Of a stretch of DNA of 64,000 nt, positions 16,855 to 26,023 are shown in pieces (position 1 is the stretch's first letter; each line of letters starts with the position of its first letter). The notes under the pieces were generated by a model. That model did not search any database and was not told the origin of the DNA. It was given only the letters and a program-made list of their open reading frames with translations. A program made the position numbers and the translations under genes. The DNA is from Robertmurraya korlensis NBRC 107688 (GTDB lineage: Bacteria > Bacillota > Bacilli > Bacillales > Cytobacillaceae). The stretch is taken from contig NZ_BCVH01000008.1 in NCBI RefSeq assembly GCF_001591645.1, positions 62,001 to 126,000 of the forward strand, given 5' to 3'.

Positions 16855-17694
16855 TTATACATCATCGTTGGTAAAAACGATTTTAAAACAAACAAGCTCT
16901 TCATCGATTTTTACTTGTAAGTCACCGTTGTATTTATGGGTAATTTCTCTAATGATAGATAGCCCAAACCCTCTGCTCTTACTTTGTTCCCTCGGTTTAG
17001 TTGAATGCTCATTTTGGAAGAGCGTTTCATCAAAATTCTTTAGTTTACTTGAATTCTTCACTTCTATAATAAAATTTCCATGTAACTCCTTCATTTCAAG
17101 GGATATTTTCCGTTGGTCAACTGGGAGTTCCATGGTGGCATCATAGGCATTATCCAGTAAGTTACTCATTAGCCGAATAAAGTCAGTAGAGGATATAGTC
17201 TCCATAATTTTCTCCGATTGGATATTTTGAGAAAAGACGATATGATCCCTTTTAAATTTTTCCATCTTAGTAAACAAAACCGATGCGAGTATCGGATGGT
17301 GTATCTTTAAAACTTGATTGTTTACCTGAATATCACCAATTAGTTCTTTCACATAGTTTTCGGTATCGGTATAATTCCCGATTTTTAACAGTCCAGAAAT
17401 TACGGTCAAATGATTATTCAGATCGTGGCGATCGGACCGGACTGAAGCAACTAACGAATGAAACTCCTCTTCATGTGTAGTTTCAGTTAGTTGAACCTTT
17501 TGTTTCGTCTCTGTTTGATAGATTTTCCCTATTATAAATAAAGAAACAATATTTAATAAGATGACGATGATCATGCTTGCTGGAACACCTAAGATAAACG
17601 TGGTTTCCTTCATAATATATAAAGAACCAATGGACAAGAAAGTTAAAAAAATTTGAAACAGTACAACAAAAATTAATGGAACAATCCCTTTCAT
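16855..17694 (-). CDS. GHKL-type sensor histidine kinase (possible C-terminal half of a split sensor)
   Basis: A 279-residue protein: two hydrophobic segments (about 5-27 and 35-56), a dimerisation/phosphoacceptor helix with SDRHDLNNHLTVISGLL (His90), then a GHKL ATPase domain with LLDNAYDA (N box) and GFGLSI (G box). This is the AgrC/SpoB-like class. Characterised members of about 430 residues have five to seven membrane segments; here those would be supplied partly by the upstream gene, which overlaps by the ATGA. The combined length (155+279) equals one normal sensor. No response regulator is adjacent. Confidence 0.82.
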   Translation of the reverse strand: MKGIVPLIFVVLFQIFLTFLSIGSLYIMKETTFILGVPASMIIVILLNIVSLFIIGKIYQTETKQKVQLTETTHEEEFHSLVASVRSDRHDLNNHLTVISGLLKIGNYTDTENYVKELIGDIQVNNQVLKIHHPILASVLFTKMEKFKRDHIVFSQNIQSEKIMETISSTDFIRLMSNLLDNAYDATMELPVDQRKISLEMKELHGNFIIEVKNSSKLKNFDETLFQNEHSTKPREQSKSRGFGLSIIREITHKYNGDLQVKIDEELVCFKIVFTNDDV

Positions 17695-18158
17695 TGTAAC
17701 CTACTACTCAGAAAAGGAATGGTAATGTTTTTCTTATATAATACATATGCAGCAAGTGCCATGGGAAGATTTGTTGCATTCGCTAATAATATACGTTTCC
17801 AGGGGCTAGCTAACACAGTGTGGAAATCTAATGAAAATAATAGTGTGTACAACAGAATGAATACAGTTTGAAACGTGAAAATCGAAATATAGAAAATTAA
17901 GGAAACTAAGAACCCTTGGATAATCTTTAGTTTCAAGAATAGAGAGGTCAATAGAGCTAGTACAACAAATAGTAAGTATACTTTAAATGAAAAGGACATA
18001 TATTGATCCGCGAAAAATGCTATCGCAGAATATAAAACTGATAACAATAGATAGGGTTTTTGATTTGTTCTTATAGAAATTCCGAGTAGGACGAAAGTTA
18101 GTGCCAGCGCGGCTAGTGTTTCTGGTAAGGATAGTAAAAAATAACTGTACCAAGCCAT
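17691..18158 (-). CDS. Polytopic membrane protein coupled to the GHKL kinase
   Basis: A 155-residue, almost entirely hydrophobic protein with about five predicted membrane segments and no recognisable family motif. Its stop overlaps the start of the kinase gene (ATGA). It looks like the membrane input domain of an AgrC-type sensor encoded separately. Either this is a natural two-subunit sensor or a frameshift split one gene. ATG 18158 has AGGAGAG correctly placed. Confidence 0.65.
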   Translation of the reverse strand: MAWYSYFLLSLPETLAALALTFVLLGISIRTNQKPYLLLSVLYSAIAFFADQYMSFSFKVYLLFVVLALLTSLFLKLKIIQGFLVSLIFYISIFTFQTVFILLYTLLFSLDFHTVLASPWKRILLANATNLPMALAAYVLYKKNITIPFLSSRLQ

Positions 18159-18321
18159 GAGTCTTCTCTCCTAAAAAAATAGTAATGAATGAAAGTATAA
18201 TAAATAATAGCATGAATTCGTTCTTATTAACAAACTAATTTCGACAATTTATGACTTTTCCTAATAGTTCCTCTCTTTAAAAAGTAAAGAAATAACATTT
18301 ATTACTGATTTATGAAAATGG

Positions 18322-18355
18322 AAATCTTATTAACTCAGATTAATAGGATTTTTTT
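18322..18355 (+). terminator. Terminator without an obvious upstream gene
   Basis: AATCTTATTAA pairs with TTAATAGGATT (one T-G pair), followed by seven T residues. The nearest upstream gene on this strand ends at 15496, so it may end a short untranslated transcript from the 18160-18320 interval, where no clear plus-strand promoter was found. Confidence 0.6.
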
Positions 18356-18466
18356 ATGCCATTTACTATCCTCTCTTCGCCCGAATTCACCTAATTTGGA
18401 CAAGTGCCGATACAACTCTCTCCAATCTTCATATCGTTATATAAGAATAAGATTGGAGGAAAACGT

Positions 18467-19780
18467 ATGTTTGGATATTCTATGGTTCAAATGGTAAGAA
18501 CTCATGCGGATAAGATTGAGCGACCATTAAGAGAACAAATCTTGAATTTGTACAAACCATTTAAATGGACGCCGTGTTTTTTGCATAACATGTTTGAAGG
18601 AATGGTAAAGAGAAGGAAAAGGTACTCGGTTATTATTGAATTCCAAGAAGGATGTTACGACACTGGATGTAAACAAGTCAATGAAGTTATGACTAATCAT
18701 AAGAAAAATAAAATTAAAAACCATTTTCCTAGAGTTTCATGCTGCAGTGCTGAAATAACTCCTAATGGCTTAGAAGAACTTCTCTCTCATTGTAATCATA
18801 TTAAAAAAGTATATCTCAACGGTGAGGTGAAGGCCTTTCTTAATGTAGCAGTACCTTCAGCCAATGCTCAAAATATAGTTAGAAACGGAATCAAATTAAC
18901 AGGTGATGGTGTGAAAATGGCCATCATAGATACAGGAATATATACTCATCCGGACCTAACAGGAAGAATTACTGACTTTGTTGATTTTATCAATAATCGT
19001 CCAGAACCATATGATGATAATGGACATGGGACCCACTGTGCAGGAGACGCAGCTTCGGCATCGGTGACATATATGGGCCCTGCTCCACAGGCAAATTTGG
19101 TAGGAGTAAAGGTGCTAGATAGAATGGGATCAGGTTCTCTTGAAACGGTAATGCAAGGGGTCGATTGGTGTATTCAATATAACGAAGATAACCCGAAAAA
19201 TAAAATAGACATCGTTAGTCTATCCTTAGGAAGTACAGCCCAAAATTATGGCTCTGAGGATAAAGATCCAATGGTTAAGATAGTCGAAGAGGCATGGGCT
19301 TCAGGAATTGTAGTTTGTGTGGCAGCAGGAAATGAAGGACCAGAAGCAAGAACAGTAGCTAGTCCTGGTGTTAGTGATCAAGTCATTACAGTTGGTGTGC
19401 TTGATGATCGTGATACCTTTGAGAAAACAGATGATGAGGTAGCTAGTTTTTCTAGTCGTGGCCCTACTATTTATGGAATCAATAAGCCTGATATTTTAGT
19501 CCCTGGAGTGAATATCATTTCTTTACGATCGCCAAATTCGTATTTAGACAAACTACAAAAAAGTAGTCGAGTAGAGAATAATTACTTTTCTATGTCAGGA
19601 ACTTCCATGGCAACTCCCATCTGTGCAGGTATAGTTGCATTGATGAAAGAGGCAAATCCATCATTGACGCCGGATGAGATAAAAACTCAATTGATGTCAG
19701 GGACAGATTTATGGAAAGATAGAGATGAGAATGTGTATGGTGCTGGATATATAAATGCGGAGCAATCTATTTCAAATTAA
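18467..19780 (+). CDS. aprX: Intracellular subtilisin-like serine protease
   Basis: A 437-residue S8-family protease without signal peptide, the length and layout of B. subtilis AprX (442 residues). Catalytic triad: Asp155 (AIIDTGI), His187 (NGHGTHCAG) and Ser380 (GTSMATP), with oxyanion-hole Asn289 (AAGNEGP). An N-terminal region of about 120 residues precedes the catalytic domain. Cysteine content (Cys37, 63, 68, 92, 93) fits a cytoplasmic enzyme. ATG 18467 follows GGAGGA; the in-frame extension to 18404 lacks a ribosome site. Cellular substrate unknown. Confidence 0.92.
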   Translation: MFGYSMVQMVRTHADKIERPLREQILNLYKPFKWTPCFLHNMFEGMVKRRKRYSVIIEFQEGCYDTGCKQVNEVMTNHKKNKIKNHFPRVSCCSAEITPNGLEELLSHCNHIKKVYLNGEVKAFLNVAVPSANAQNIVRNGIKLTGDGVKMAIIDTGIYTHPDLTGRITDFVDFINNRPEPYDDNGHGTHCAGDAASASVTYMGPAPQANLVGVKVLDRMGSGSLETVMQGVDWCIQYNEDNPKNKIDIVSLSLGSTAQNYGSEDKDPMVKIVEEAWASGIVVCVAAGNEGPEARTVASPGVSDQVITVGVLDDRDTFEKTDDEVASFSSRGPTIYGINKPDILVPGVNIISLRSPNSYLDKLQKSSRVENNYFSMSGTSMATPICAGIVALMKEANPSLTPDEIKTQLMSGTDLWKDRDENVYGAGYINAEQSISN

Positions 19781-19791
19781 GGTAATGATCC

Positions 19792-19824
19792 AAGAGTTTC
19801 TCAAGAGAGAAGCTCTTATATTTT
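19792..19824 (+). terminator. aprX terminator
   Basis: AAGAGTTTCTC pairs with GAGAAGCTCTT (one T-G pair) around AAGA, followed by a T-rich stretch. Confidence 0.75.
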
Positions 19825-19849
19825 TCCCTAATTGTCTGTGAAAATGTAA

Positions 19850-19907
19850 TTGACAATGAGAATCATTATCGACTATAGTTAAGTTAATAATAATGATAAT
19901 CATTTTC
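19850..19907 (+). promoter_or_regulatory. Fur-controlled promoter of ykuNOP with two Fur boxes
   Basis: Promoter: TTGACA at 19850-19855 and TATAGT at 19874-19879, spacer 18. Two sites each match the 19-base Fur consensus GATAATGATAATCATTATC at 17 positions: 19852-19870, inside the promoter spacer, and 19889-19907, just downstream of the start. Iron-replete Fur should block transcription. Confidence 0.88.
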
Positions 19908-19925
19908 AATTAGAGGAGGATAACA

Positions 19926-20393
19926 GTGAAAACATTTATTGGCTATGTAAGTATGTCTGGTAATACAGAGGATATGGCGAATATTTTGAAAGAAACTCTT
20001 CTTCAATCCGGGTGTGAGGTAGACCTTCTCAATTTAGAAACAGTAGATGTTCATGCTTTAAAAGATTACGATTGTATCTTCTTGGGTGCGTATACCTGGG
20101 GAGATGGGGATCTTCCATACGAGGTGGAAGAGTTTTTCGAGGAACTTAGACACCTGAATTTAGAAGGTGTAAAAGCTGCTTGCTTTGGCTCAGGTGATAC
20201 ACTCTATCCTAAGTTTTGTATGGCAGTGGATATTATAGAAACGACACTGCAGGAACAGGGCTGTGATGTGTATAAGGATAAGTTAAAGATAGAATTAAGC
20301 CCTGAATCAGATAAGGAAGTAGACGAATGTAGACAATTTGCAAAGTCAGTTTATCAATGGGCCAATAAGGGGGAGAAGCTTACATATGTTTGA
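19926..20393 (+). CDS. ykuN: Short-chain flavodoxin (iron-limitation)
   Basis: A 155-residue FMN electron carrier. The phosphate-binding loop SMSGNTEDMA lies near the N-terminus, and GAYTWGDGDLPYE and FGSGDTLYP form the isoalloxazine-binding loops. Under iron starvation such flavodoxins replace ferredoxin. The start is GTG 19926, supported by AGGAGGA. First gene of an operon with the same order as B. subtilis ykuN-ykuO-ykuP, behind two Fur boxes. Its end overlaps the next start by eight bases. Confidence 0.92.
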   Translation: MKTFIGYVSMSGNTEDMANILKETLLQSGCEVDLLNLETVDVHALKDYDCIFLGAYTWGDGDLPYEVEEFFEELRHLNLEGVKAACFGSGDTLYPKFCMAVDIIETTLQEQGCDVYKDKLKIELSPESDKEVDECRQFAKSVYQWANKGEKLTYV

Positions 20394-21273
20394 AAAAGGG
20401 TCTACTGCTGTTTTATCCACCTCTAGCTTACCGTTTATTGTGGCTGTGAAAAATGCAGGTCTATACTCCTTTGAAAAAGGTGAATGGCTTTTGCAGTATT
20501 CCCTATCACAAAGTATTTACAAGCTAGTTTGTATTTCCCCATATATTTTTGGAATAGGAGACAATGGATTAATTGTTCGTTATAACCCTTATAACAAAAA
20601 ATGGACACATACCTTTTTCCCAACACCACAGCGACTTTGGGACATCACAGGGAATGAGTCAGGTCTTATTATTACTCATGTTGGGAGTAAACTTTATATT
20701 TCTTATAACTTTGGGTCTAACTGGTCTGTAGTACATCCCTTTAAAGAATTGGCTATTAAACCATTTATCCGTTCACTGTTTTTGGATAAAGATCATTTAT
20801 ATATTGGTACTCAAATTAATACAGAATCAGGGGGTCTATGGAGTTTTTCATTGGATAGTGGTGAATTAACCCTTGTTAAAAGGGAATCAACCTCCATGAT
20901 TTCTTCCATTTATATAGATTGTGATGATTGGATGTTTATTGCAAAAGGAAATGCGAGGTCTAAAGAGGGATCTATTGAGATGAAATCTCTACTGACATCA
21001 TGCTGGAGAACACTTGAGCAACCGGTCTCTGAGAAAGCTTTTCTAGATGTATTTAACGTAGGTAAGAACATATATACAACCACGAGTAAGGATGAATATG
21101 GGTTTTCTAGATTATATGAAATTAACAAACAGAGTCAAACTTTATCCCCTATTGAAACAATAGAAGGGCACGGCTTTCGGGGAGCAGGATGGAAGGATGA
21201 ATTGTTTATTAGTTCCCCTATAGAAAGCAAGTGGATTGATCGACGCGATAATAGTATAAAACTAGTTCATTAG
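20386..21273 (+). CDS. ykuO: YkuO-like protein of unknown function, probable beta-propeller
   Basis: A 295-residue soluble protein, close to the length of B. subtilis YkuO (290), and in the same position between two flavodoxin genes. Regular alternating strands with SGLWSFSLDSGELTL and SWRTL-like turns suggest a beta-propeller; no catalytic motif is visible. ATG 20386 follows GGGGGAG and overlaps the ykuN stop; an in-frame extension from 20338 lies inside ykuN. Function is unknown; the context points to electron transfer or iron homeostasis. Confidence 0.8.
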   Translation: MFEKGSTAVLSTSSLPFIVAVKNAGLYSFEKGEWLLQYSLSQSIYKLVCISPYIFGIGDNGLIVRYNPYNKKWTHTFFPTPQRLWDITGNESGLIITHVGSKLYISYNFGSNWSVVHPFKELAIKPFIRSLFLDKDHLYIGTQINTESGGLWSFSLDSGELTLVKRESTSMISSIYIDCDDWMFIAKGNARSKEGSIEMKSLLTSCWRTLEQPVSEKAFLDVFNVGKNIYTTTSKDEYGFSRLYEINKQSQTLSPIETIEGHGFRGAGWKDELFISSPIESKWIDRRDNSIKLVH

Positions 21274-21284
21274 GAGGGAAGAAA

Positions 21285-21734
21285 ATGAAAATTGGTGTTA
21301 TTTACGCTAGTATGTCAGGGAATACAGAAGCAATCGCAGATATAATAGTGGAACAACTTAAGGAACGTAACCATGAAGTAGAATTAAAGGATATGCTCAG
21401 CCTACCAGCAAGTGATTTGTTGCACTATGATCTTATTTTTATCGGGATGTATACTTGGGGAGACGGAGATTACCCGGATGAATGTCTAGATATAATAGAA
21501 GAAATGGAACAATTAGACTTAAAGGAGAAGCCATTTGCCCTATTCGGATCAGGAGACACATCTTATCCTGAATTCTGTGGTGCTCTTGATAAATTAAAGG
21601 AATTAATTGAAAGTCAAAAGGGTGTATGTTTAGGCAATCCTTTAAGGATTGAGTTTAGTCCGGGTAAGGGTGATGAAGAAAACATCAATCATTTTGTCAC
21701 GCAAGCCTTATCTGTTTTTGAAAATAGTAAGTAA
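21285..21734 (+). CDS. ykuP: Short-chain flavodoxin, second of the operon
   Basis: A 149-residue FMN flavodoxin with SMSGNTEAIAD, GMYTWGDGDYPDE and FGSGDTSYP, clearly paralogous to the first gene of this operon. In B. subtilis the two flavodoxins donate electrons to partners such as desaturase and P450 BioI. AGGAGGGAAG precedes ATG 21285. Last gene of the Fur-controlled operon, followed at once by a strong terminator. Confidence 0.92.
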   Translation: MKIGVIYASMSGNTEAIADIIVEQLKERNHEVELKDMLSLPASDLLHYDLIFIGMYTWGDGDYPDECLDIIEEMEQLDLKEKPFALFGSGDTSYPEFCGALDKLKELIESQKGVCLGNPLRIEFSPGKGDEENINHFVTQALSVFENSK

Positions 21735-21746
21735 ATAGGTGTCACA

Positions 21747-21781
21747 AAAAGTGGATCTGGGAAACCAGATCTACTTTTCTG
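21747..21781 (+). terminator. ykuNOP terminator
   Basis: AAAAGTGGATCTGG and CCAGATCTACTTTT form a 14-bp stem with a GAAA tetraloop (one G-T pair). Confidence 0.9.
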
Positions 21782-21833
21782 TTCTTTCCTTCCATAGTAT
21801 AAAAAATTGCAGACGATACCAAAACAATGCTAG

Positions 21834-21847
21834 TGATAACGCTTACA
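21834..21847 (+). promoter_or_regulatory. Perfect cre site upstream of the sugar ABC operon
   Basis: TGATAACGCTTACA matches TGWNANCGNTNWCA at every position. It overlaps a candidate -35 (TTACAT, 21843-21848), 18 bases before TATAAT at 21867-21872, so CcpA should block this promoter. Confidence 0.78.
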
Positions 21848-21915
21848 TACTAATCTATGACATTTATATAATTAACTTGTAACCAAATGAGACAAATATT
21901 AAAGGGGGAACAAAG

Positions 21916-23040
21916 ATGAAAAAATTATTGAAACCGATTTCTATGATGCTTGCTTTTTTGTTAGTAGCAGGTATGCTAGCAGCTTGTAACAGTGAAAGTA
22001 GTGGTGGTGGAGGCAGCAGCAGTAACAAAGTAAGTGTAGGAATCGTATTACCAACTAAGGATGAACCAAGATGGGTTCAGGATGAACAAAGATTCAAGGA
22101 TGCTTTATCAGGCTCTGAATATACAACTGAAATCTTATTCAGCCAAGGCTCTTCTGCTAAGGAAAAAGAAAATGTAGAAACATTATTAAACAAGGGTATC
22201 GAAGTACTAATTATTAGCCCTCAAGACGGTGATGCAGCAGCGGCTGCTGTTGAAGCTGCGAAGAAGGACGGAGTTACCGTTATTGCTTATGACCGTTTAA
22301 TTACAAACACAGATGCAGTAGATTACTATGTAACATTTGATAGTCTCGCTGTAGGTGCAGCTCAAGGTCAATACTTAATTGATTCAGCAGAAGGTTCAAA
22401 TGTTCCATTGTACTTATATGCTGGTGCTGCTTCTGATAATAATGCTTTCTTGTTCTTTGAAGGAGCTTGGAGCGTTCTTCAACCGAAGATTGCTGATGGA
22501 ACATTTACCATTGCAAACTCAAGTGAAGCTGAGAAATTAAAGGATAAAGCGGAATTAACTCGTGATGAAATGAGTAAAATTCTTGGCCAAGTAACAACAA
22601 ACTGGGATCCAAATGAAGCGAAAAATAAAGCTCAAACACATCTAACAGCTGTTGGTGCAGATATGAAGGGTGATGTGGCCATTCTTGCTCCAAACGATGG
22701 TACAGCTCGTTCGATTGCAGACGTATTTTCTTCTGACGGAGAAGTTACTAGCTTTATAGTAACAGGACAAGACGCTGAAAAAGCATCTATTCAATATGTC
22801 ATCGATGGCAAACAATCAATGACCGTTTTTAAGGATGTTCGTACCCTTGTTACTGATGCAATGGGAATGGCTGTTGATATCCTTGATGGAAAGACACCTG
22901 AAACGACAGGTAGCTACGATAACGGAGAAGTAGATGTAAAAGCAAAGCAAACAGATGTTATCGTTGTTGACGAGGAAAATGTGAAGAGTGAATTAATTGA
23001 ATCAGGTTACTACGAAGCCAGCGAATTTACTGGACTTTAA
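21916..23040 (+). CDS. Monosaccharide ABC transporter substrate-binding lipoprotein (ChvE/XylF-like)
   Basis: A 374-residue extracellular binding lipoprotein: signal peptide with lipobox ending in Cys24, then a Gly/Ser linker. It has the two-lobe periplasmic-binding-protein type I fold: VGIVLPTKDEPRW, VLIISPQDGDAAAA, VIAYDRLI, FIVTGQDAE and SMTVFKDVRTL. These match the ChvE/XylF group binding xylose, arabinose, galactose or glucose. First gene of an operon with a double ATPase and one permease. The exact sugar is not determinable, though araR at the window edge and gal genes keep pentoses and galactose open. Confidence 0.88.
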   Translation: MKKLLKPISMMLAFLLVAGMLAACNSESSGGGGSSSNKVSVGIVLPTKDEPRWVQDEQRFKDALSGSEYTTEILFSQGSSAKEKENVETLLNKGIEVLIISPQDGDAAAAAVEAAKKDGVTVIAYDRLITNTDAVDYYVTFDSLAVGAAQGQYLIDSAEGSNVPLYLYAGAASDNNAFLFFEGAWSVLQPKIADGTFTIANSSEAEKLKDKAELTRDEMSKILGQVTTNWDPNEAKNKAQTHLTAVGADMKGDVAILAPNDGTARSIADVFSSDGEVTSFIVTGQDAEKASIQYVIDGKQSMTVFKDVRTLVTDAMGMAVDILDGKTPETTGSYDNGEVDVKAKQTDVIVVDEENVKSELIESGYYEASEFTGL

Positions 23041-23057
23041 AAAATAAACAGAGGTTG

Positions 23058-23097
23058 TTGCGAAATAGTGGTAGAGTGCTCTATCACTATTTCGCAA
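23058..23097 (+). other. Long intercistronic hairpin
   Basis: TTGCGAAATAGTG(G)TAGAG pairs over about 19 bases with CTCTATCACTATTTCGCAA, lacking a T tract. It probably protects the binding-protein message or partially stops transcription, giving more binding protein than ATPase. Confidence 0.7.
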
Positions 23098-23130
23098 TTG
23101 TAACAGTTGTCTTGTAAAGGGGGCATACAA

Positions 23131-24651
23131 ATGAGTGAATATATTTTGGAGATGAAACAAATCTCCAAGAATTTTTCAGGAGTAAAAGCACTTAGCAATG
23201 TAAATTTCAAAGTAGAAAAAGGTGAGATTCACTGTCTAATTGGTGAGAACGGTGCAGGAAAGTCCACACTTATGAAAGTACTAAGCGGGGTATATCCCTA
23301 TGGATCCTATGAAGGAGATATCCTTTACGGCGGAAATGTTCAACAGTTTAACAAGATTAGTGACAGTGTAAAAACTGGGATCGTTATTATTTATCAGGAG
23401 TTGGCTTTATTTCCTGACCTAACTGTGTATGAAAATATATTTGCTGGCAATGAGGTAAAAAATGGTGGCATCGTGGACTGGAATAAAACCATTGCCGAAG
23501 CAAAAAAAATGCTGAATAAGGTCAAGTTAGATGTGAACCCAGACACACTTATTAAAGATTTAGGCGTAGGAAAACGCCAGCTAGTTGAAATTGCTAAGGC
23601 ACTAAGTAAAGACGTTAAGCTACTTATTCTCGATGAGCCAACAGCAGCACTGAATGAGGATGATAGTGAAAATCTACTTGAGTTATTGCGAGAGCTGAAA
23701 GAACAAGGAATCACTTGTATCATGATTTCGCACAAGTTAAAAGAGGTCATTTCCATTGCAGATAAAGCCACTGTCCTCCGTGATGGTCAGACAATTTGTA
23801 CGCTCGATGCCTCAAAGGGTGAAATTAATGAAGGTACAATCATTAAAAACATGGTAGGGCGTGCAATTGAAGATATCTATCCGAAAAGGGAAAAGCAAGC
23901 ATTTGGTGGAAAAATCCTAGAATTATATAATTGGTCAGCCTACGATCCTCAATTAGGTAGACAAGTCGTAAAGAATGTAAATCTTCACGTGAAAAAAGGT
24001 GAAATTGTAGGGATTGCTGGACTCATGGGCTCCGGACGTACAGAACTCGCTCTTAGCATATTTGGGAATGCGAAGTCTTATAAGGTGGAAGGGGATTTAG
24101 TCATAGCCGGAATCTCAAGCATGCTTAGGCATCCAAGTGATGCTATAAAGGCAGGAATTGCATACGTTACCGAAGATAGAAAGGGCGATGGTCTGTTTTT
24201 AATACAAGATATTAAAAGTAATATATCGGCAGCGAATTTAAAGGGAATATCTTCGAATGGAATGATCAATGACAATGAGGAAATTAAAATTGCGGATCAT
24301 TATAAAAAATCTCTTACCATTAAGGCTTCTTCCTTAGAACAATTAGTAGGGAACTTAAGCGGTGGGAACCAACAAAAGGTGTCCTTAGGAAAATGGCTCT
24401 TCGTCGGACCAAAGCTGTTAATTCTTGACGAACCCACTCGTGGAATTGACGTGGGTGCGAAATTCGAAATCTATACGGTTATGAACGAGCTGATCAAAGC
24501 AGGAATGAGTATTATCATGATTTCTTCAGAACTCGGTGAGGTTTTAGGCATGAGTGATCGCGTGTATGTTATGGCGCAAGGTGAAATAAAAGGTGAGTTG
24601 TTGATTGAAGAAGCAAACCAAGAAAATATTATGCAGCTTGCTACGCAATAG
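23131..24651 (+). CDS. Sugar ABC transporter ATP-binding protein, double-domain (XylG/MmsA/GguA type)
   Basis: A 506-residue cytoplasmic ATPase made of two ABC cassettes. The first has Walker A GENGAGKST and Walker B LLILDEPTAAL. The second has a variant Walker A GLMGSGRTE, signature LSGGNQQKV and Walker B LLILDEPTRGID. This tandem layout, with a non-canonical second P loop, is typical of carbohydrate CUT2 importers. ATG 23131 follows AAAGGGGG. It would dimerise with the permease encoded next and energise uptake of the sugar bound by the preceding lipoprotein. Confidence 0.93.
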   Translation: MSEYILEMKQISKNFSGVKALSNVNFKVEKGEIHCLIGENGAGKSTLMKVLSGVYPYGSYEGDILYGGNVQQFNKISDSVKTGIVIIYQELALFPDLTVYENIFAGNEVKNGGIVDWNKTIAEAKKMLNKVKLDVNPDTLIKDLGVGKRQLVEIAKALSKDVKLLILDEPTAALNEDDSENLLELLRELKEQGITCIMISHKLKEVISIADKATVLRDGQTICTLDASKGEINEGTIIKNMVGRAIEDIYPKREKQAFGGKILELYNWSAYDPQLGRQVVKNVNLHVKKGEIVGIAGLMGSGRTELALSIFGNAKSYKVEGDLVIAGISSMLRHPSDAIKAGIAYVTEDRKGDGLFLIQDIKSNISAANLKGISSNGMINDNEEIKIADHYKKSLTIKASSLEQLVGNLSGGNQQKVSLGKWLFVGPKLLILDEPTRGIDVGAKFEIYTVMNELIKAGMSIIMISSELGEVLGMSDRVYVMAQGEIKGELLIEEANQENIMQLATQ

Positions 24652-24663
24652 GAGGTTAATATC

Positions 24664-25836
24664 ATGGGTCTTTACAAAGAAGCGAAATCGTTAATTAGTG
24701 AGAATATTCGTGACTATGGGATGTATATCGCCCTTTTTGTCATTATTCTTACCTTCTCATTTATGACGGACGGATTATTTATGTCCTCACGTAATATTAG
24801 TAATTTACTAGATTCGGCTGGATATATAGCTGTATTAGCTGTCGGTATGACACTAGTTATTGTCATTAGACATATTGATTTATCAGTGGGATATGTAGCA
24901 GGTTTTCTAGGTGCGATTGCTGCAATCCTCCTTACACAAGCAGGAGTATCTATCTATATTACAATCCCTGTCATTCTACTTTTAGGAATCGTTGTAGGAT
25001 TGTTCAACGGATTCCTTGTTGCACAAATTGGCATTCCGTCCTTTGTTGCCACATTAGCAGGAATGCTAATTTTTAGGGGTGCACTATTACAGGTGACAGA
25101 AAAAACAGGAACTATTATCATTCAGGATGACAGGTTTAATGCAATTGGTAATGGTTATATCCCTTCTCTTTCACAAGTAAATGGTCTTCATTTGCTTTCC
25201 CTCATTGTTGGTTTGATAGGAATCTTATTATATATTTACAGTGAAATATCAACACGAAGAAATAAAATCAAGTACGAATTTGAAGTCGTTTCTAAAGGGA
25301 TATTTGTTTTAAAACTAACTTTTATTTCAGCTATTATTGCTTATCTAACATGGATTTTAGCAGGATATAACGGGTTTTCTTGGACGGTAATGATTATGCT
25401 TCTTGTTGTCATCGTTTATCATTTCCTCACAACCAAGACAGTGCTTGGAAGACATGTATATGCAGTTGGTAGTAACCCAGAAGCTGCCCATCTTAGTGGA
25501 ATGAATGTGAAGAAAATAACTTATATGGTATTCGGCTCAATGGGGATGCTTGCAGCTCTATCAGGTATCTTATTTACCGCACGCTTGCAGTCAGCTACGA
25601 CCACTGCAGGGACATTGTTTGAGCTTGATGCAATTGCAGCTGCCTACGTTGGTGGTGTGTCATCTGCAGGAGGAGTCGGAAAAGTAACAGGGGCCATTAT
25701 CGGTGCGATTGTTATGGCTTCGTTATCTAATGGGATGAACCTACTAGGGGTCGGAATTTCCTATCAGTATATCATTCGAGGTGGTGTATTAGCTGGAGCC
25801 GTAATATTTGACGTGATGACAAGGAAAAAAAGATAG
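24664..25836 (+). CDS. Sugar ABC transporter permease (XylH/GguB type)
   Basis: A 390-residue membrane protein with about ten hydrophobic segments. CUT2 permease marks: GMTLVIVIRHIDLSVG in the first half, GLFNGFLVAQIGIPSFVATLAGM, and the coupling-helix region GRHVYAVGSNPEAAHLSGMNV, followed by DAIAAAYVGGVS. The transporter probably works with two copies of this subunit. It begins 13 bases after the ATPase gene with AGGAGG. A hairpin follows before the sensor genes. Confidence 0.92.
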   Translation: MGLYKEAKSLISENIRDYGMYIALFVIILTFSFMTDGLFMSSRNISNLLDSAGYIAVLAVGMTLVIVIRHIDLSVGYVAGFLGAIAAILLTQAGVSIYITIPVILLLGIVVGLFNGFLVAQIGIPSFVATLAGMLIFRGALLQVTEKTGTIIIQDDRFNAIGNGYIPSLSQVNGLHLLSLIVGLIGILLYIYSEISTRRNKIKYEFEVVSKGIFVLKLTFISAIIAYLTWILAGYNGFSWTVMIMLLVVIVYHFLTTKTVLGRHVYAVGSNPEAAHLSGMNVKKITYMVFGSMGMLAALSGILFTARLQSATTTAGTLFELDAIAAAYVGGVSSAGGVGKVTGAIIGAIVMASLSNGMNLLGVGISYQYIIRGGVLAGAVIFDVMTRKKR

Positions 25837-25846
25837 ATACGTAGAA

Positions 25847-25910
25847 GAGGGGTTACCATGAGTAGTCCCTCTAAATATATATTTTGGTAGTAAACCCCTC
25901 ATTTTTATTT
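25847..25910 (+). terminator. Hairpin terminator after the permease
   Basis: GAGGGGTT pairs with AACCCCTC, with ACCA/TGGT inside, followed by ATTTTTATTT. The loop is long, so termination may be partial. Confidence 0.6.
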
Positions 25911-26023
25911 CCCTCATTTAAAACAGTATAAATAAACTTAAAATTCCAACATATATATTGAAGTATTGTTTATAGATGGATATGATGAGAGTAGTTTACT
26001 ATAAGTGGAAGGGGATTAATCTA

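Noticed and set aside
18312-18497. 61-codon plus-strand frame before aprX
   Set aside because: It reads through a transcription terminator, lacks a ribosome site and overlaps the aprX start.
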